A stretch of DNA of 64,000 nt from Biomphalaria glabrata (GCF_947242115.1 NC_074711.1:9292434-9356433); one strand, 5' to 3'. Shown: positions 9,994 through 21,403, counted from the stretch's first letter. Translations and numbers: made by a program. The notes: generated by a model not told the origin, from the letters alone.

Positions 9994-12900
9994 ATGGCAT
10001 CTTCACCCATGCCCATGGATTCCTTGACCATTGATGAAATCTGGAAAGACTTTCGTAACAACGGTGTCACCGTAGAGATGGACGAGTTCGATTGGATACA
10101 ATTTAACTCTCGTCGGAGATTTATCAATTCGAGCGAGGAACCCATCACAGAGGAGGATATAGAATTCCAAGAGGAGTTGGACAAGGTAGGTGACACCTCT
10201 GCTTTTGATAGTGTTTTTTTTTTTTTTTGTAGATACGTTCTCTTAGATTTATTTATTAAAATGTTATAGGTGTACTAGACCTAGATTCTACATGTCATGT
10301 ATTTAGGGCTTACAACTCGCTTTTAGATTGTCTTGATTTCCTAGATACTACTTAATACTAGTAACTAGATATAAGTATCAGTATGTTCTAGAATCTAGAT
10401 GATCTAGAATGACTAGAATCTAGATGATCTAGAATCTAGATCTTGTTGGCTAGAAGACCTCAAGCTTCTTCTTATTCTATACTAGATATATATAAACTAT
10501 ATTATTTTAAATATAAAAACGGTTGACTTGATAAGCTAGTGACCTAGTGTCTTTCACTTCTCTAACTTACTTTCAAAACTTTAAACCGATGGTATTGATC
10601 TGCTCTAGATTCAGATCTTTAAATAAATTTATTTCTAATATATTCTTTTTATAATTTAGTTTAATTATCTAGAATCTAGACCGAGATTTGGATCTAGAAT
10701 ATCTAGATCTAGACGTTAGATATAATCTAGATCTCAGTGAGAGTGTCTTGTTTTTTGTTGGTAGACTAAATTTAAATATAAAATCTTCAGTTCACGTTAT
10801 TTTAAAATAATGATAATATTTAATTTTACTAATTGGATTGCAAAGAAAAAAAAGTCTCTCCAGACGTAAAATGCTTGATTCCTTTGATAGGCTACATATA
10901 TAAAATCGAATTTGTTTTTCTTTTAATAATTAAAAAAAAAATCCTTTTCGAGAACCAGATGTACATCTATATTTTCTAAGTGAATCTGTGTGTGTGTGTG
11001 GTAATACTAGTTTTAGTAGTGTAATACTTTATAATATAAAATCTCTCTCTCTCTCTCTTGCTATTTTCCTTTTGGTCTTCATCTGCGTCTTCTATCTTAT
11101 AGATATCAGACGTTACTTGAAGATAATTACGTCCTACGCATTTCACATTAATGAAATTTAATGTGACTTGTCAATCTTGTCATGCTTGTTAATGATTAGT
11201 GATATTGAACTCTGCTTTTTTTTTTCCGGCTCTCTAATGTCTTTAAAGGGAAGAAGGAGCACTTGTAGTTCGAATGTGTCCTAGCATATGGAATAAGAAA
11301 TGTGCCTCTACTTTTTATCTCTCTGAGTATTTAGTTAGGTTTTATTTTTATTTGTAAATTATGGTTTAGTTAGTCTTTTGCGTATTATTGCTACTTTATT
11401 TTTTAGTCTTATTTCCCAAAGTCTCTAAATTTAGTGATTTTACTAATGGTACTCTAATGAAATGTGAATATTTGCTTGTCACTTTGTTATAAATCTCACT
11501 TTTCTATTTTGCGTTTCCTTATTTAGTTGTTTTTTTTTTTGTTTAATTAAGGGGTCCCAAAAAGGAAAAAGAAAAATATTCTAATATTGGCCTAGCTAAA
11601 TAAATTATTAGCATTTTAGTTTTATGTTCTTGTTTAATTTATAACAAAAAATATTTTAATCAACCACAATGTTTTGTTTGATGTTTTAATAATTTCATCA
11701 ATATGGGTATTACATGATAATTTTCATTTATTATTTTCTTTTTTTTTTTTGTTACTCCTAATAACTGGCATTTTTGTCTTAACGAAAGACATGCATCCGT
11801 TTGATTCCCATTTCTGTTATTCTTCTAATTCTTGAGCCCTAGGGGTTTGAAGTCCTGTCTAGATCTTTTAAGAGTTCAGTAGGGTTTGGGGGTCAACATA
11901 CTTAACAAGGTTTTTGTGGCGATCCAGATATCAAAATCTTTGGTAGAATTTAGGTCATTGGTTAATATGCATGACGCGTAGGACCTAATCATCTTCTTTT
12001 TTGAAGTAACGTCTGTATTATTTAAGTTAAGAAGATAATATATCGTTGTTACCACTGGATATTTTCTGTCTATAGGTTCTTTAATAATTTTTTTGTTTCC
12101 GCCAATGAGAATTCTATCCTAAATGCAAAACTTGGCTACATAATTCTTTATCCTTCCGTCAGTAATTACTGTTTTCTAAATCCATATTTACTCGTTACAT
12201 TCTATTTAAATACTAGCTTTCTACACCTGGAATAAAAAAAAAAAGTGTAGTCTAAAAAAAAAACGTTGTGCGCATGCACATATTAAACAGGAAATCGAGA
12301 CTTTACAGTTTTTTTAATGTGATGTTTTATTTTCTTCTATTCAGATTCGATTGTCACTGAGACGCCGGAAACCTCTGGGAAACAAAAAGCATTGCGTCTT
12401 CTGCAAAAACAACAAGGAAGACGTGAAGGTATATGCGACCCACCTTCTGAAACACGCCAACGGAGATGTCATTTGTCCGATCCTGAAAAAGTGAGTTTCC
12501 TACATTTTATTTCTTTTGCAAACCATACCCCACCCCCTCTTTTTCTGTGTCTCCTTTTCTATTATATGCCTTCATCTTAGCACTGCATTGAAGAAAAAGC
12601 AAAGGAATAAATCGATGTTGATTACAAGGGTCTCCATATCTCATAGCTCAGGGCCCTGTCAAGTGTAAATCCATCCAGATTTACGTACAAAAATAAAATG
12701 TCATTGAGTGCTCATAAGATTGTCATTGTTGATAGTTTGTATTTCATAGTTTCTGATATTTGTGTTGAAGATATTTCAACCCGTCTGGGTGGATCCCTTT
12801 AGGGTAAACATCTTAAATTGTATGAAAACACAAACTTACATTGTAAGGTTATTTTTGTTTTATTTTTTCTAAAGTTGTAACAGCCTGAATGTAAATGTTT

Positions 12901-13043
12901 TCATCTTTTTTTTTAGATACACCTGCCCAATGTGCTCTGCGACAGGGACCAAAGCCCACACGGTCAAGTACTGCCCTCTCAACGATGGTCTTGGCACAGT
13001 GGACTACATTGTGAAAACTCCCATTGGGAGAAAAAGATTCTAA
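9994..13043 (+). CDS. nanos: Nanos RNA-binding zinc-finger protein, copy 2 (complete, three exons)
   Basis: Germline/posterior translational repressor acting with Pumilio and CCR4-NOT in the cytoplasm. Exons: 9994-10185 (64 aa; ATG in good context agaaATGg; donor gtaggt), 12345-12490 and 12917-13043, joined in phases 0 and 2, for 154 aa. Residues 1-64 are acidic and contain LTIDEIWKDF near 11-20, which resembles the short NOT1-interacting motif (FxxWxDY) of other nanos proteins; that is inference. The double CCHC finger spans about residues 81-132 with the exact family spacing. The tail ends GRKRF. Intron 1 (about 2.16 kb) holds TCTAGATC-rich sequence, a LINE tail missing from copy 1, and an inverted LINE tail. 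Intron 2 is only 426 bp. A TATA box precedes it, and a stem-loop, a Pumilio-like site and polyA signals follow. Both copies appear to be under purifying selection. Confidence 0.95.
11940..12040 (+). mobile_element. LINE 3' tail inserted in intron 1 of nanos copy 2
   Basis: Contains 'gaatttaggtcattggttaa', 'catgacgcgtagg' and 'catcttcttttttgaagtaa', the 3' end of the LINE family found whole at 27.1, 57.3 and 63.8 kb. Copy 1 reads straight through this site (near 265-275). A shorter piece of the same tail lies inverted at about 11105-11145. Confidence 0.75.
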
Positions 13044-13052
13044 TGCAACCTA

Positions 13053-13073
13053 ACAGTGTAAATTGGCCACTGT
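13053..13073 (+). promoter_or_regulatory. Small stem-loop 10 bases after the nanos copy 2 stop codon
   Basis: ACAGTG (13053-13058) pairs fully with CACTGT (13068-13073) around the same 9-base loop as in copy 1. A perfect 6-bp stem here versus a G-U-bearing one in copy 1 suggests, weakly, that pairing is kept. Confidence 0.35.
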
Positions 13074-13117
13074 CAGTCATTAAGTGATATTATTTGTTTA
13101 AATGTATAGGATCAAAT

Positions 13118-13125
13118 TGTATATA
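13118..13125 (+). promoter_or_regulatory. Pumilio response element-like octamer in the 3' UTR of nanos copy 2
   Basis: TGTATATA, a full match to UGUANAUA, aligned with TGTACATA in copy 1. Confidence 0.4.
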
Positions 13126-14619
13126 CAATATAGACTGATTTGATAGTCTGCCTTGATATATTATTTATACATTACCTCAAAGCATTTAAAAAAAATGTTC
13201 TCAAATTGTTTTAAATATACACTTGAACCAACTTATGTAGACATAAATTATAAATGTTATTTAAATCTTTTTATTTAAGGTAGATTTTACTATTTTCTTC
13301 CCCATTCAATTAAAAAAATTGCTAATTAAAACTTTATTCATTGCACATCATTAATTCTCCCCTGCTAATAATAGTGTAATTGATCTCATGATTTACTGAT
13401 ACAACTACATAGATCTATCTATGGTACTTTCTAATAAATATTTTCTTAAAATAAAAAGAACTTGTCTTTCTTTTTTAAATAGCTGTCTTGTACCTATTTT
13501 ATTATGTGTTATATATTTTATTACATGTTTTATATGATGAAATGACTTCTCTGAACAATGGGATATAATTGGTATTTACATCTGGTCTGTGAACATAAAA
13601 ACAAATCAAATAAAACCCCAGAAGGGTGCTAGCAGTGTGACCAAACCAAGGTTTATGGAGGAGATGGACATCAAGGGGATAAAAAAAAAAGTACAAATTA
13701 ATGACAGGTTTAATTGGGAATATTTAACAAAAATTTGAGTAGAGATTAGGGTCGGGGGGGGGGATACACCATGTGACATCACATGCACCATTGTAACGCC
13801 TCTGCAAAAATACACTTTCTACAATTACCGGTACATCGGGACATTATTAGTAACAACCGTATGGTACTGGTATGTTAAGACAATTATAAAAACAACTGTA
13901 ATGATAGAATTTCATTAAGAAATTTTGTCTAAGTACCGATACCTGTACTTTTAACCTACTAAACTTGCAAGAACAAGAAATATAGGCCAGCTGGTATATT
14001 AACAACTTTATCAAAAGAAACTACAATACCGGTATTCACAAATTCCATTAAGAAACCGGTACTTTTAACTTTTTAACTAGCAAGAAAAAGAAACATAGGC
14101 CTATCAGTATATTAACAACTCTAACGTATTAAAATAAACTACAATACCGGTACGGTATACGCAAGGTAGAGTAAATGACTAAATGAAATGCCACAGGAGA
14201 GAAGATTTAATTAGCAATTACAATAACACACGAAATTGTTAACTTACTAAATATAGTTGCCGGTACGTAGCTTATTAAAACACTCAGAAAAACACAAAGA
14301 TAAAGTATGTTTCTTCTTCCCTGGTACCGGTAACCGCAGTTTGAATAATATACCTGTATATATTTTAAAGACCAACTGAAGAGGCTTTGGGGTCTGCCTT
14401 ATTGATCATTATGGCAATTCGTTGTGATCACAACAGAAACATTCATATAAAAAGAACAGACACAACAGAAAGAGTTCATTGAGTGACTACAGACGTCTTG
14501 ATTATTTTCATGTTTCCTAGTCAAAGAGTAGCGCTGATATAGTCGGACCGAATACCATGAACGAATAAGGTTTTGTACCGCTACCGGTACCGTTCTTTCG
14601 TAGCCTTGATTGATAAGAA

Positions 14620-15005
14620 GTCGCCCACTTCGCGATGACTTGAGGTAGTTATGACGTAGTAATGTTGTTTTTCAAGATTTTTTTCCGATTTAGTTGAGGC
14701 TTCTTTTGTTTAAAAAGTTCGTTTAAATATGGTAGTGTAGTGCGTGTGGTTTTTGATGCTCTTTTTATAAGCGGCGCAACACCTTATTACAACAAGTTAT
14801 TACATATGATAGCAAATGTTGCATCGTCGAACAGTCAAAATTATTCAAGATCTTCTTATTCAGTTTAAGATGTTAGGTTTGCATATGAAAAAAGCTGATA
14901 AGCTATTTTCTTTGCCAGAGTTTTGAGGCGGACTTTCCATGAAAGCTTGTTGTCAACAATGACGCCTAGATGTTTGTATGACTCCACTTGTTGTATGGGT
15001 AAGTT
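14620..15005 (-). mobile_element. LINE reverse transcriptase relic 3' of nanos copy 2 (duplicate of 3560-4000)
   Basis: Aligned base by base with the relic behind copy 1 up to 'cacttgttgtat', after which the two flanks diverge (near 3995 and 15000). That divergence marks the 3' limit of the duplicated block. Confidence 0.65.
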
Positions 15006-15699
15006 ATTTATCTGCAGTTACCTTAAGCCTATTTGATTATCTTTTTTTTGATTGTTTGTTTTGTACCGGTAGCTGATGAAGTCCTTTTGGCCCAAACGTC
15101 CTTTGTTTTACTTGGTCCCGCAGGGTCACATACATAGATACTGTACCGGGTACTTATAAAGCTGGCCCAAAATCAATAGAAATTCTCTTCATGGCTCAAG
15201 AGTTTGGACAAGAAGTAAAAGAAAGATCACTTTTTTATTTCTGCAAATGGGACTAGAGATACCTACGAAAAAAAGGGGGTGAAATTAAATTAATCTTTTG
15301 CGCAAATGTTATTGGAATATAGGCTACCTGGTACACCCTCCCTTGGGTTTTACAATTAATAGTTAATTGTACTGTAGTTGAAACATGTAAAATATTAATA
15401 CTTTAAAAAAAGCCTATCTAAGAGGAAGAATTGTACATTTATAGCCATATCTATCAATACTGTAAGATTTATTTCCCTTAATCAATATAATTGTTATAAT
15501 ATAATTAATTGTTTAATATTTCTATTGATTCATGTTTTGTAATGGACAAAGTTTCAACTTGATCCAAGAATAGGAAGTGGGAGAAATATCGTATACAAAA
15601 TTTGTATTAGACAGACAGACAGAGTTGATACAAGCTTTGAAACATGTGTATTTTTATGTAAAAAAATGTCTTATATATTTAGCTTTAAGACAAACGGTT
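15006..15699. other. Intergenic, no gene recognised
   Basis: AT-rich single-copy-looking sequence with a short gacagacagacag run near 15.61 kb. No coding or RNA gene seen. Confidence 0.4.
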
Positions 15700-15875
15700 A
15701 GCTTTCAGATTATATAAAGCAGCCTCTGCACCAAAACTTTGCGAGCTACAATATATCGTGAAATCAGATTTTCAATATCTTTTCTAGTTTTTGATATCTA
15801 AACAGACGGACGAAAGGACAGACACAATACACACAGCTAATAATGACCTTTCCCCTTTCAGGGGCTGCTTCAAAG
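15700..15875. repeat. Partial copy of the composite repeat (terminal part)
   Basis: Matches the last part of the 7.1-8.1 and 62.9-63.8 kb repeats: 'tttcaatatcttttctagtt', a gacgga/gacaga motif and 'ccctttcaggggctgct'. It is more diverged than those two. Confidence 0.55.
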
Positions 15876-15889
15876 CGAAAAAAAAAAAA

Positions 15890-16260
15890 AAAAGAGAGTA
15901 CCGAACGTCATTTCACGATACGATACGCAAGAGAGACCAATGGCGTTTCTGTTATATTCAATAACATTTCGGTTAGTGCTAAGAGCCCAATACCCTAGAT
16001 GTGGACGCCGCTGTAGAGTGTGCCTTCTACTACCGTAGTTTGCATAGAAAACTGACGACTGTATTATAAACGATAGAATGCTGATCAGGGAGAGGCCGAA
16101 TCGTATCACAGTGGCTCGTGCAGATTGGCTCGTGCTCAACTCGTCTGCCCCGCCTACCTGTCAAGTAGTTATCGAGAGAAGACTTAAACTTGCACAGGTT
16201 CTGTTGCTTTAGAGCCAAGTCAGTAGCGAAATCGAATAGCGCGAGCGGTGAGTAGCTGGT
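15890..16260 (+). promoter_or_regulatory. GC/CpG-richer island, possible promoter and non-coding first exon
   Basis: This stretch is much richer in CpG than its surroundings. It has an inverted CCAAT (attgg at about 16127) and 'ccccgcc'. A splice-donor-like gcg|gtgagt follows at about 16244-16250. It could be the promoter and 5' UTR exon for the orphan coding exon at 21.3 kb. That link is only inference. Confidence 0.25.
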
Positions 16261-16692
16261 AAAGGGTGAGGGTGGTCAGAAGCTGTTTTTTTTTCTTATG
16301 TGGGTATTAGGTCTAGTAAAATAAGTTGGAATTGCAACATAAAACAAAAGATCAAGCTTCTACTTACAATGGTAAATTTAAACGTGAGTCTTTCGAAAAC
16401 AGTCAGAATGAGACGATTTGTGGAGTAACTTTCATGTTGCGGACATTACCAAATTGAGAACACCCACCCCAAGTTTTACTGTTAATCTTAGTATATATAG
16501 CAAAATACCACTGACTGATTAAGAGATCTCATCAACTGACCTACGGATTCACGTGAAATTTCGTACATAGGCTCCTTTCATATCATAGGCGCTCACTAAG
16601 AACAGGTTTTGACAGATTCGCAACCTGACCACCGCAATTCGCGAAAAAAATGCAAGCTTTTAATATATTTTCGGTTTTACCTAAAGGCAGCA

Positions 16693-16730
<38 letters not shown>
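16693..16730. repeat. (TA)n microsatellite
   Basis: About 17 TA units directly abut the left end of the hAT-like element, which apparently inserted into it. Confidence 0.9.
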
Positions 16731-16735
<5 letters not shown>

Positions 16736-16889
16736 GGGCGTAGCCAGGGGGGGGTTTTTGGGGTTCAAACCCCCCCCGAAATGAAATCCCCCCCCCGAAG
16801 GGGGAGGAGTCGGAATTTAGTGACTGATTTTTTGCTTTGATTTTGTTTATTTTAGTTGAGATTTTAATACTAAACCATCACTTGCCCCA

Positions 16890-17840
16890 GCACAACCAAA
16901 GGGGTTTTGAGTTTAAAACCCCCTACTAGGGGGGTTCGAGTTTAAAAACCCCTACCAGGGGGGTTCGAGTTTAAAACCCCTACCAGAGGGTTTCGAGTTT
17001 AAAAAACCCTACCAGGGGTTTTGACTTTTAAACCCTCTACGTTGGGTTTTTGCAGTTAACTAACCCTCTACTACAAAAGAAAACAAAAAAAAAATGCAAA
17101 AGAAAATCCCCTAATTCCAAGAGCACAGTTAAGGAAGATTTTGATTTTAAAACCCCATCTAAAATTTACGATAAACCCCCTCTTCAATATAAAAAAAGCT
17201 AATTACGCACTCAAAATGTTATGAGCGTAGCTAAATGGGTTTTGACTCAGTTTTGAGTTTAAACCCCACTTCAGCGGGGTTTGAAGGTAAAAAATACCTC
17301 TTTAATAATAAAAAAAAAGCAAATTATACACTCAAAATGTTATGAGTGTAGTCAAAGGGGTTTTGAGTTTAAACTCCCCTCCAGTGGAGTTTGAAGCTAA
17401 AAAGTACCTCTACAATATAAATAAAAGCAAATTACTCTCTCTAAAATCTATGAGCGTAGCCAAAGGGGTTTTGAGTTTAACACCCCGCCAGGGGGGTTTG
17501 AAGCTAAAAAATACATCTTCATTGTAAGAAAAAAAGTAAATTACGCACTCAAAATGCTATGAGCGTTGCCAAAAGGGGTTTTGGGTTTAAGCCCCCATTC
17601 AGAGGGGTTAGATGCTAAAAATACCTCTTCAATATAAAAAAAAAGCAAATTACACACTAAAATTATTTGAGCGTAGCCAATCCAATCGGGGATTTTGAGT
17701 TTAAACCCCTCTTCTACAGATGGCCTTTTTTAAAAGTTTAAAACCCCTCCAGATGGTTTCGAGTTTAAGATCCCCCTACAGAGCATTTTGAAATGGAAAA
17801 CCCCCAACAGATTATTTTGAAGATAAAACTTCTCTTTTCG
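16890..17840 (+). repeat. Degenerate tandem array inside the hAT-like element
   Basis: Units open with 'gagcgtagccaaaggggtttt', 'gagtttaaaccccct' and 'ggggtttgaagctaaaaa', and close with 'caatataaaaaaaagcaaatt'. About five longer units lie at 17.2-17.7 kb and shorter 'ggggttcgagtttaaaaccc' units at 16.9-17.05 kb. Each unit restarts with gcgtagcca, a copy of the terminal repeat core. Confidence 0.75.
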
Positions 17841-17939
17841 ATATAAAATCTAAAGCAAAATACAGTCACTTAATTCCAAGAGCGTATTCAAGAGAGGTTA
17901 CACATTTTTACCAGTGGCCGGGCTCCATTAATAAAGTGC

Positions 17940-18310
17940 AGTGAAAAGCCATCTGCCGAAATTGAAAAACACTAAATATGGCTCAACAAAGATGGCTAAG
18001 ACAGATTTTAGGAGTCAGTTATAGAGATCGGGTCTAAATCAAGGAAATCCTATGCCGAACTGGGAGTTGACCCCTTAGTAAGATTGTGAGAGAGCGACGC
18101 ATGAGGTTTGCGGGACATGTTCTCCAACAAAATGAATTACGCATAAGAAGAGTTGCAATGATATCCTAGTACAACTTGACGCCACTCATTCATGGAGGTC
18201 CTCATGGCAGGTGGGAAGAGGCTTCAGACATTACCAGTGACAGATTTTTATGGAAACAGCTGGACGTCAAATGCTCCGAACGGCGCGGGAGGATCTAAGT
18301 CAGTAAGAAT
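17940..18310 (+). mobile_element. LINE reverse transcriptase tail captured in the hAT-like element
   Basis: Translates as QQRWLRQILGVSYRDRV, then RERRMRFAGHVLQQNELR, HGRWEEASD and KQLDVKCSERRGRI. This is the 'RRLRW.GHV..M' C-terminal segment of RTE-like LINEs. Stops are present. It is the only protein-like sequence inside the element. Confidence 0.65.
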
Positions 18311-18524
18311 ATCACATTAGGTTTTTGAAATAAAACTTTTTAATAGCAGGAAAAAAATCCCCCCCAACCCCCCCCCCCCGAAAAAAAGTCCTGGCTACGC
18401 CCATGATACACATCATAAATAGAAACAGCATACAAATTCCGTATTTTTTAAAGCACTTCCTTTCATTTTTCCCAAGTCAACTTATTTTTATACGCCTTAC
18501 GTCACTTCCTCTTCCTTTTAAATG

Positions 18525-18825
18525 TGGTCTAAACATGGAACTATACTAATGGAACAACAGCTCCTAGTTTTTACTAGGGGAGTGCCGTCGCGCATCATTT
18601 TCACGCATGGTGCAATATGGAGAAATTCAGGAGGATGCAAAAGAAGAAATTTACTCCTCCAGTCACTTGGACTGACCTTCAATGAGAGTAAAACTTTCCT
18701 ACGCTTTATTTTATTAGATCTCTAAAAACTTCATCCATTTTCTCACAATGTTTTGTGATTTATAAAATTTTCCTGAATAAGGGATCGTCACAAAAGTTAT
18801 TTTTTTAAGGCCACCCCATTAAAAT
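18525..18825 (+). repeat. Left arm of an inverted-repeat pair (partner 26130-26425)
   Basis: Shared blocks include 'ggaactatactaatggaaca', 'agtgccgtcgcgcatcattt', 'cttcatccattttct' and 'cgtcacaaaagttatttttt'. They occur in the same order on the opposite strand at 26.1-26.4 kb. Identity is roughly 75-80% by eye. No protein is recognised. Confidence 0.7.
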
Positions 18826-18889
18826 AGCTGTTTTCAGTACTTTCACATTTGGGTATTTTACAGAAAATCTGGATTTTTTTTTATGTCCA

Positions 18890-19150
18890 TTAAATCATTA
18901 TCATCTGTCCCGCGTAACTAAATCCTCCACTTTTCCCGGTCACCAATGTTCTTAACAAGAGAGAGAGGCTGGTCCATTATTTGCGTAGTCCAGCCAGCTT
19001 TTCTTCTGACAAACCTTTTTTCGTTTATTCTCTTAAAGGATATTTTTTTTAAAGTTAGTCTTACAAAATACAATTCCAAACCAACTCATGCAGTTATCGT
19101 CTTTTCACAGTATTGAGGAGTCATCCTTTTTGCCAGCCAGAGTGTTAATT
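18890..19150 (-). mobile_element. Probable LINE 3'-terminal relic
   Basis: The minus strand contains RMTPQYCEKTITA and KAGWTTQIMDQPLSL, then GDREKWR. This resembles the extreme C terminus of RTE-like snail LINEs. A piece with 'ttaaagttagtcttaca' recurs at about 28.34 kb. Weak. Confidence 0.35.
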
Positions 19151-19280
19151 GGCAAAAGTAAAAAATTCATTATTTTATTTTTTTTAGTAAATATTCACAA
19201 CTATATCTTTTATATAATAATATATTTTTTTAATAATAATATCTTTTATATAGACATGCTTTAATAGATCTAATAAATGA

Positions 19281-19602
19281 TTAACGCGGCCCTACCAATA
19301 TGGGTATATTAATACTTAAATCTGGGTATTTTAAATTTCGAATGCGCATTTTTGAAAAACCGAACTTATCTATAGATCTCTTATATCTAGAATAATCTAC
19401 ATCTACAACACCCAGACAACACCCAGACTTAGACTATATGGTTAACGCGGCCCTACCAATATGGGTATATTAATACTTAAATCTGGGTATTTTAAATTTC
19501 GAATGCGCATTTTTAAAAAACCGAACTTATCTATAGATCTCTTATATCTAGAATAATCTACATCTACAACACCCAGACTTAGACTATATGGTTCTAGATC
19601 TA
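19281..19602. repeat. 161-bp tandem duplication
   Basis: Starts ttaacgcggccctaccaata at 19281 and again at 19442, with very few differences plus one small length change, so it is recent. Function unknown. Confidence 0.85.
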
Positions 19603-21270
19603 TTTAAAAGATATTTTTAAAAAAATAACTCAACAGATCTAATAAAGTCATGATTTCCACTCTATTTTCTCTAGATCTAGACCATACATGAGGTCAATAT
19701 GAATGTTTATAGATCTAGTCTACGTCTAGATCTATCGATCATGACTATAGTTGACTATAGACTATAGTCTATAGACTGTATTATACTGTAACTGTATTAC
19801 TAGTATTATATTAGTGTATAGTGACGGTAATTATAGTCACTATAATCAATAGTGTATTGCCTGTAGATCTAGTACCTGTACTAATATTAGTAGATGTAGA
19901 TTTATAATAATAATACTTTTTAATAGTAGAAAGTAGATTTATAATCTATCAATTCTATCTAATCTAGATCTAAATCTAGACTTCACTTTCACATCACATG
20001 ATTATTGATACAGACAGTGAATGAAACGAATGCAGTGATTATATTATAGTTTATACTGACTTATAGCTCTACCAGTTGATTATCATCATCTGAGGTCATC
20101 TCGAATAATAATCTAGACTAGTATGTCAATGTCTCTATTAAAATAATTAATATCATCAGCCATATATCATTTTAAATATTAAAATAGTAGACATAGATTT
20201 CTATATTATAAATAGATAGATTAGATCTATAAAATATAATTTTACAAACTTAGAAATGATTGATTTTATTTTTAATTGATCAGCCTTCTAGACTAGATCT
20301 AGCATCTCTAGCTAGACTCTAACCTGTAGTTTGTAGATCTTGGAATTGGATCGAAATTCACCTTCCTAAATTGTCTCTAAAGTCTGTAGCTGATTTGAGA
20401 GGCCCAACGAGGCAAGAGTCTATTACTATTAGTACTCTGTCTCTTGATCTATCTAGTAGGCCTACTTGGCTAGTGCATTAGCCTTAGCCATAGTGTAGTC
20501 AAATCTTGACAACTAGTCTTCTAGATCTAAGCTTCTAGAATAATTAGATCTAGATCCAGTTTAGATTTAGAATATAAAAGTATTTTACTAGCTAAAATAC
20601 TAAATCTACTGATCTAAATTCTAGATAGATATATTGATCCAGTTTAGATTTGGAATATAAAAATATTTACTAGCTAAAATTCTAAATCTACTGATCTATA
20701 CTTAATATTTTAGATATTATATGACATCTACAAAAATTATTATTAAGATATAATTATAGAATCTAGACTAGTTATTTATGTACATAAAATATATAAATAA
20801 AAGATAAAATTTATGCAGGCCTAGATCCCATAAATTTATAATTGATCCAGATCTATCAGTAAAGTTACCTTCGATGGGAAGTTTTACCCAATCTAATCTA
20901 TACAAGACAATTTATAATCCATGCCTCGCCTACACCCCATACATTAAATAATAGTTCCCATTCCATGCCATGCCCAGACCCATGAGTTCATGAAATAATA
21001 AATGATGTGGTGTCAAGTTGGATCTATCCCCAGAAATTCAGCACTTTAATATAAAACTCTCATATCTAGTTAATTATTTGCTATGACACTCTGATCAACT
21101 TGGACTTGTGTGATACATATATGTTTCTTATCAGATTTAATGAATGAAGTTTTGGTGCATTTTAAGGCTACAAAAGTATCATCAGGTGCATTCTAACCAT
21201 TGGTATTTTTCCTGGCAACATTTCTATTCTAGTCTGTGATAATTTATAAATTTAAAAAAATGTTTGTAAT
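19603..21270. other. TCTAGATC-rich AT stretch, no gene recognised
   Basis: Dense in overlapping tctaga/agatct words and TATA-type palindromes, with no frame longer than noise. Similar sequence lies at 10.3-10.75, 25.25-25.55, 32.6-33.0, 33.6-33.9 and 57.8-58.1 kb. Confidence 0.6.
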
Positions 21271-21277
21271 GTTTCAG

Positions 21278-21403
21278 TTATTAACAAGTAGAACCATGCC
21301 AACCAGTTCTGATGATGTACCAGAATGGCTCAAGGATCATACTTATACTATTTCTACTCTCTGGGCAGACATTAATAATATTGGCATCCATTCAATATTT
21401 ATT
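21278..21403 (+). CDS. Orphan candidate coding exon with start codon, gene unknown
   Basis: An acceptor (taatgtttcag) and a strong donor (att|gtaagt) frame 126 bases. ATG at 21296-21298 has a good context (gaaccATGcc) and opens 36 codons ending phase 0, with VPEWLKDHTYTI and STLWADINNIGI inside. The 'LW..I..IGI' pattern faintly recalls the N terminus of PRC1/Ase1 microtubule bundlers; I do not rely on this. I found no convincing further exon in the window on this strand before PCED1. It may be a first coding exon with distant partners, a gene fragment, or chance. The CpG-rich stretch at 15.9-16.25 kb could be its promoter. Confidence 0.3.

Larger units (their letters stand above)
16733..18405. 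mobile_element. 1.67-kb non-autonomous hAT-like element
   Basis: Perfect 16-bp terminal inverted repeats: catgggcgtagccagg at 16733 and its reverse complement ending at 18405. Flanking 8-bp sequences atatacat and atacacat differ by one base, fitting an hAT-type 8-bp target duplication. C/G homopolymers lie just inside both ends. The interior holds a decayed tandem array of about 100-130-bp units and a LINE fragment. No transposase is present, so it must have been moved in trans. Confidence 0.8.

Noticed and set aside
18522-18725. 67-codon frame in the left inverted-repeat arm
   Set aside because: The right arm, which is homologous, does not keep the frame, so it is not a conserved coding sequence.
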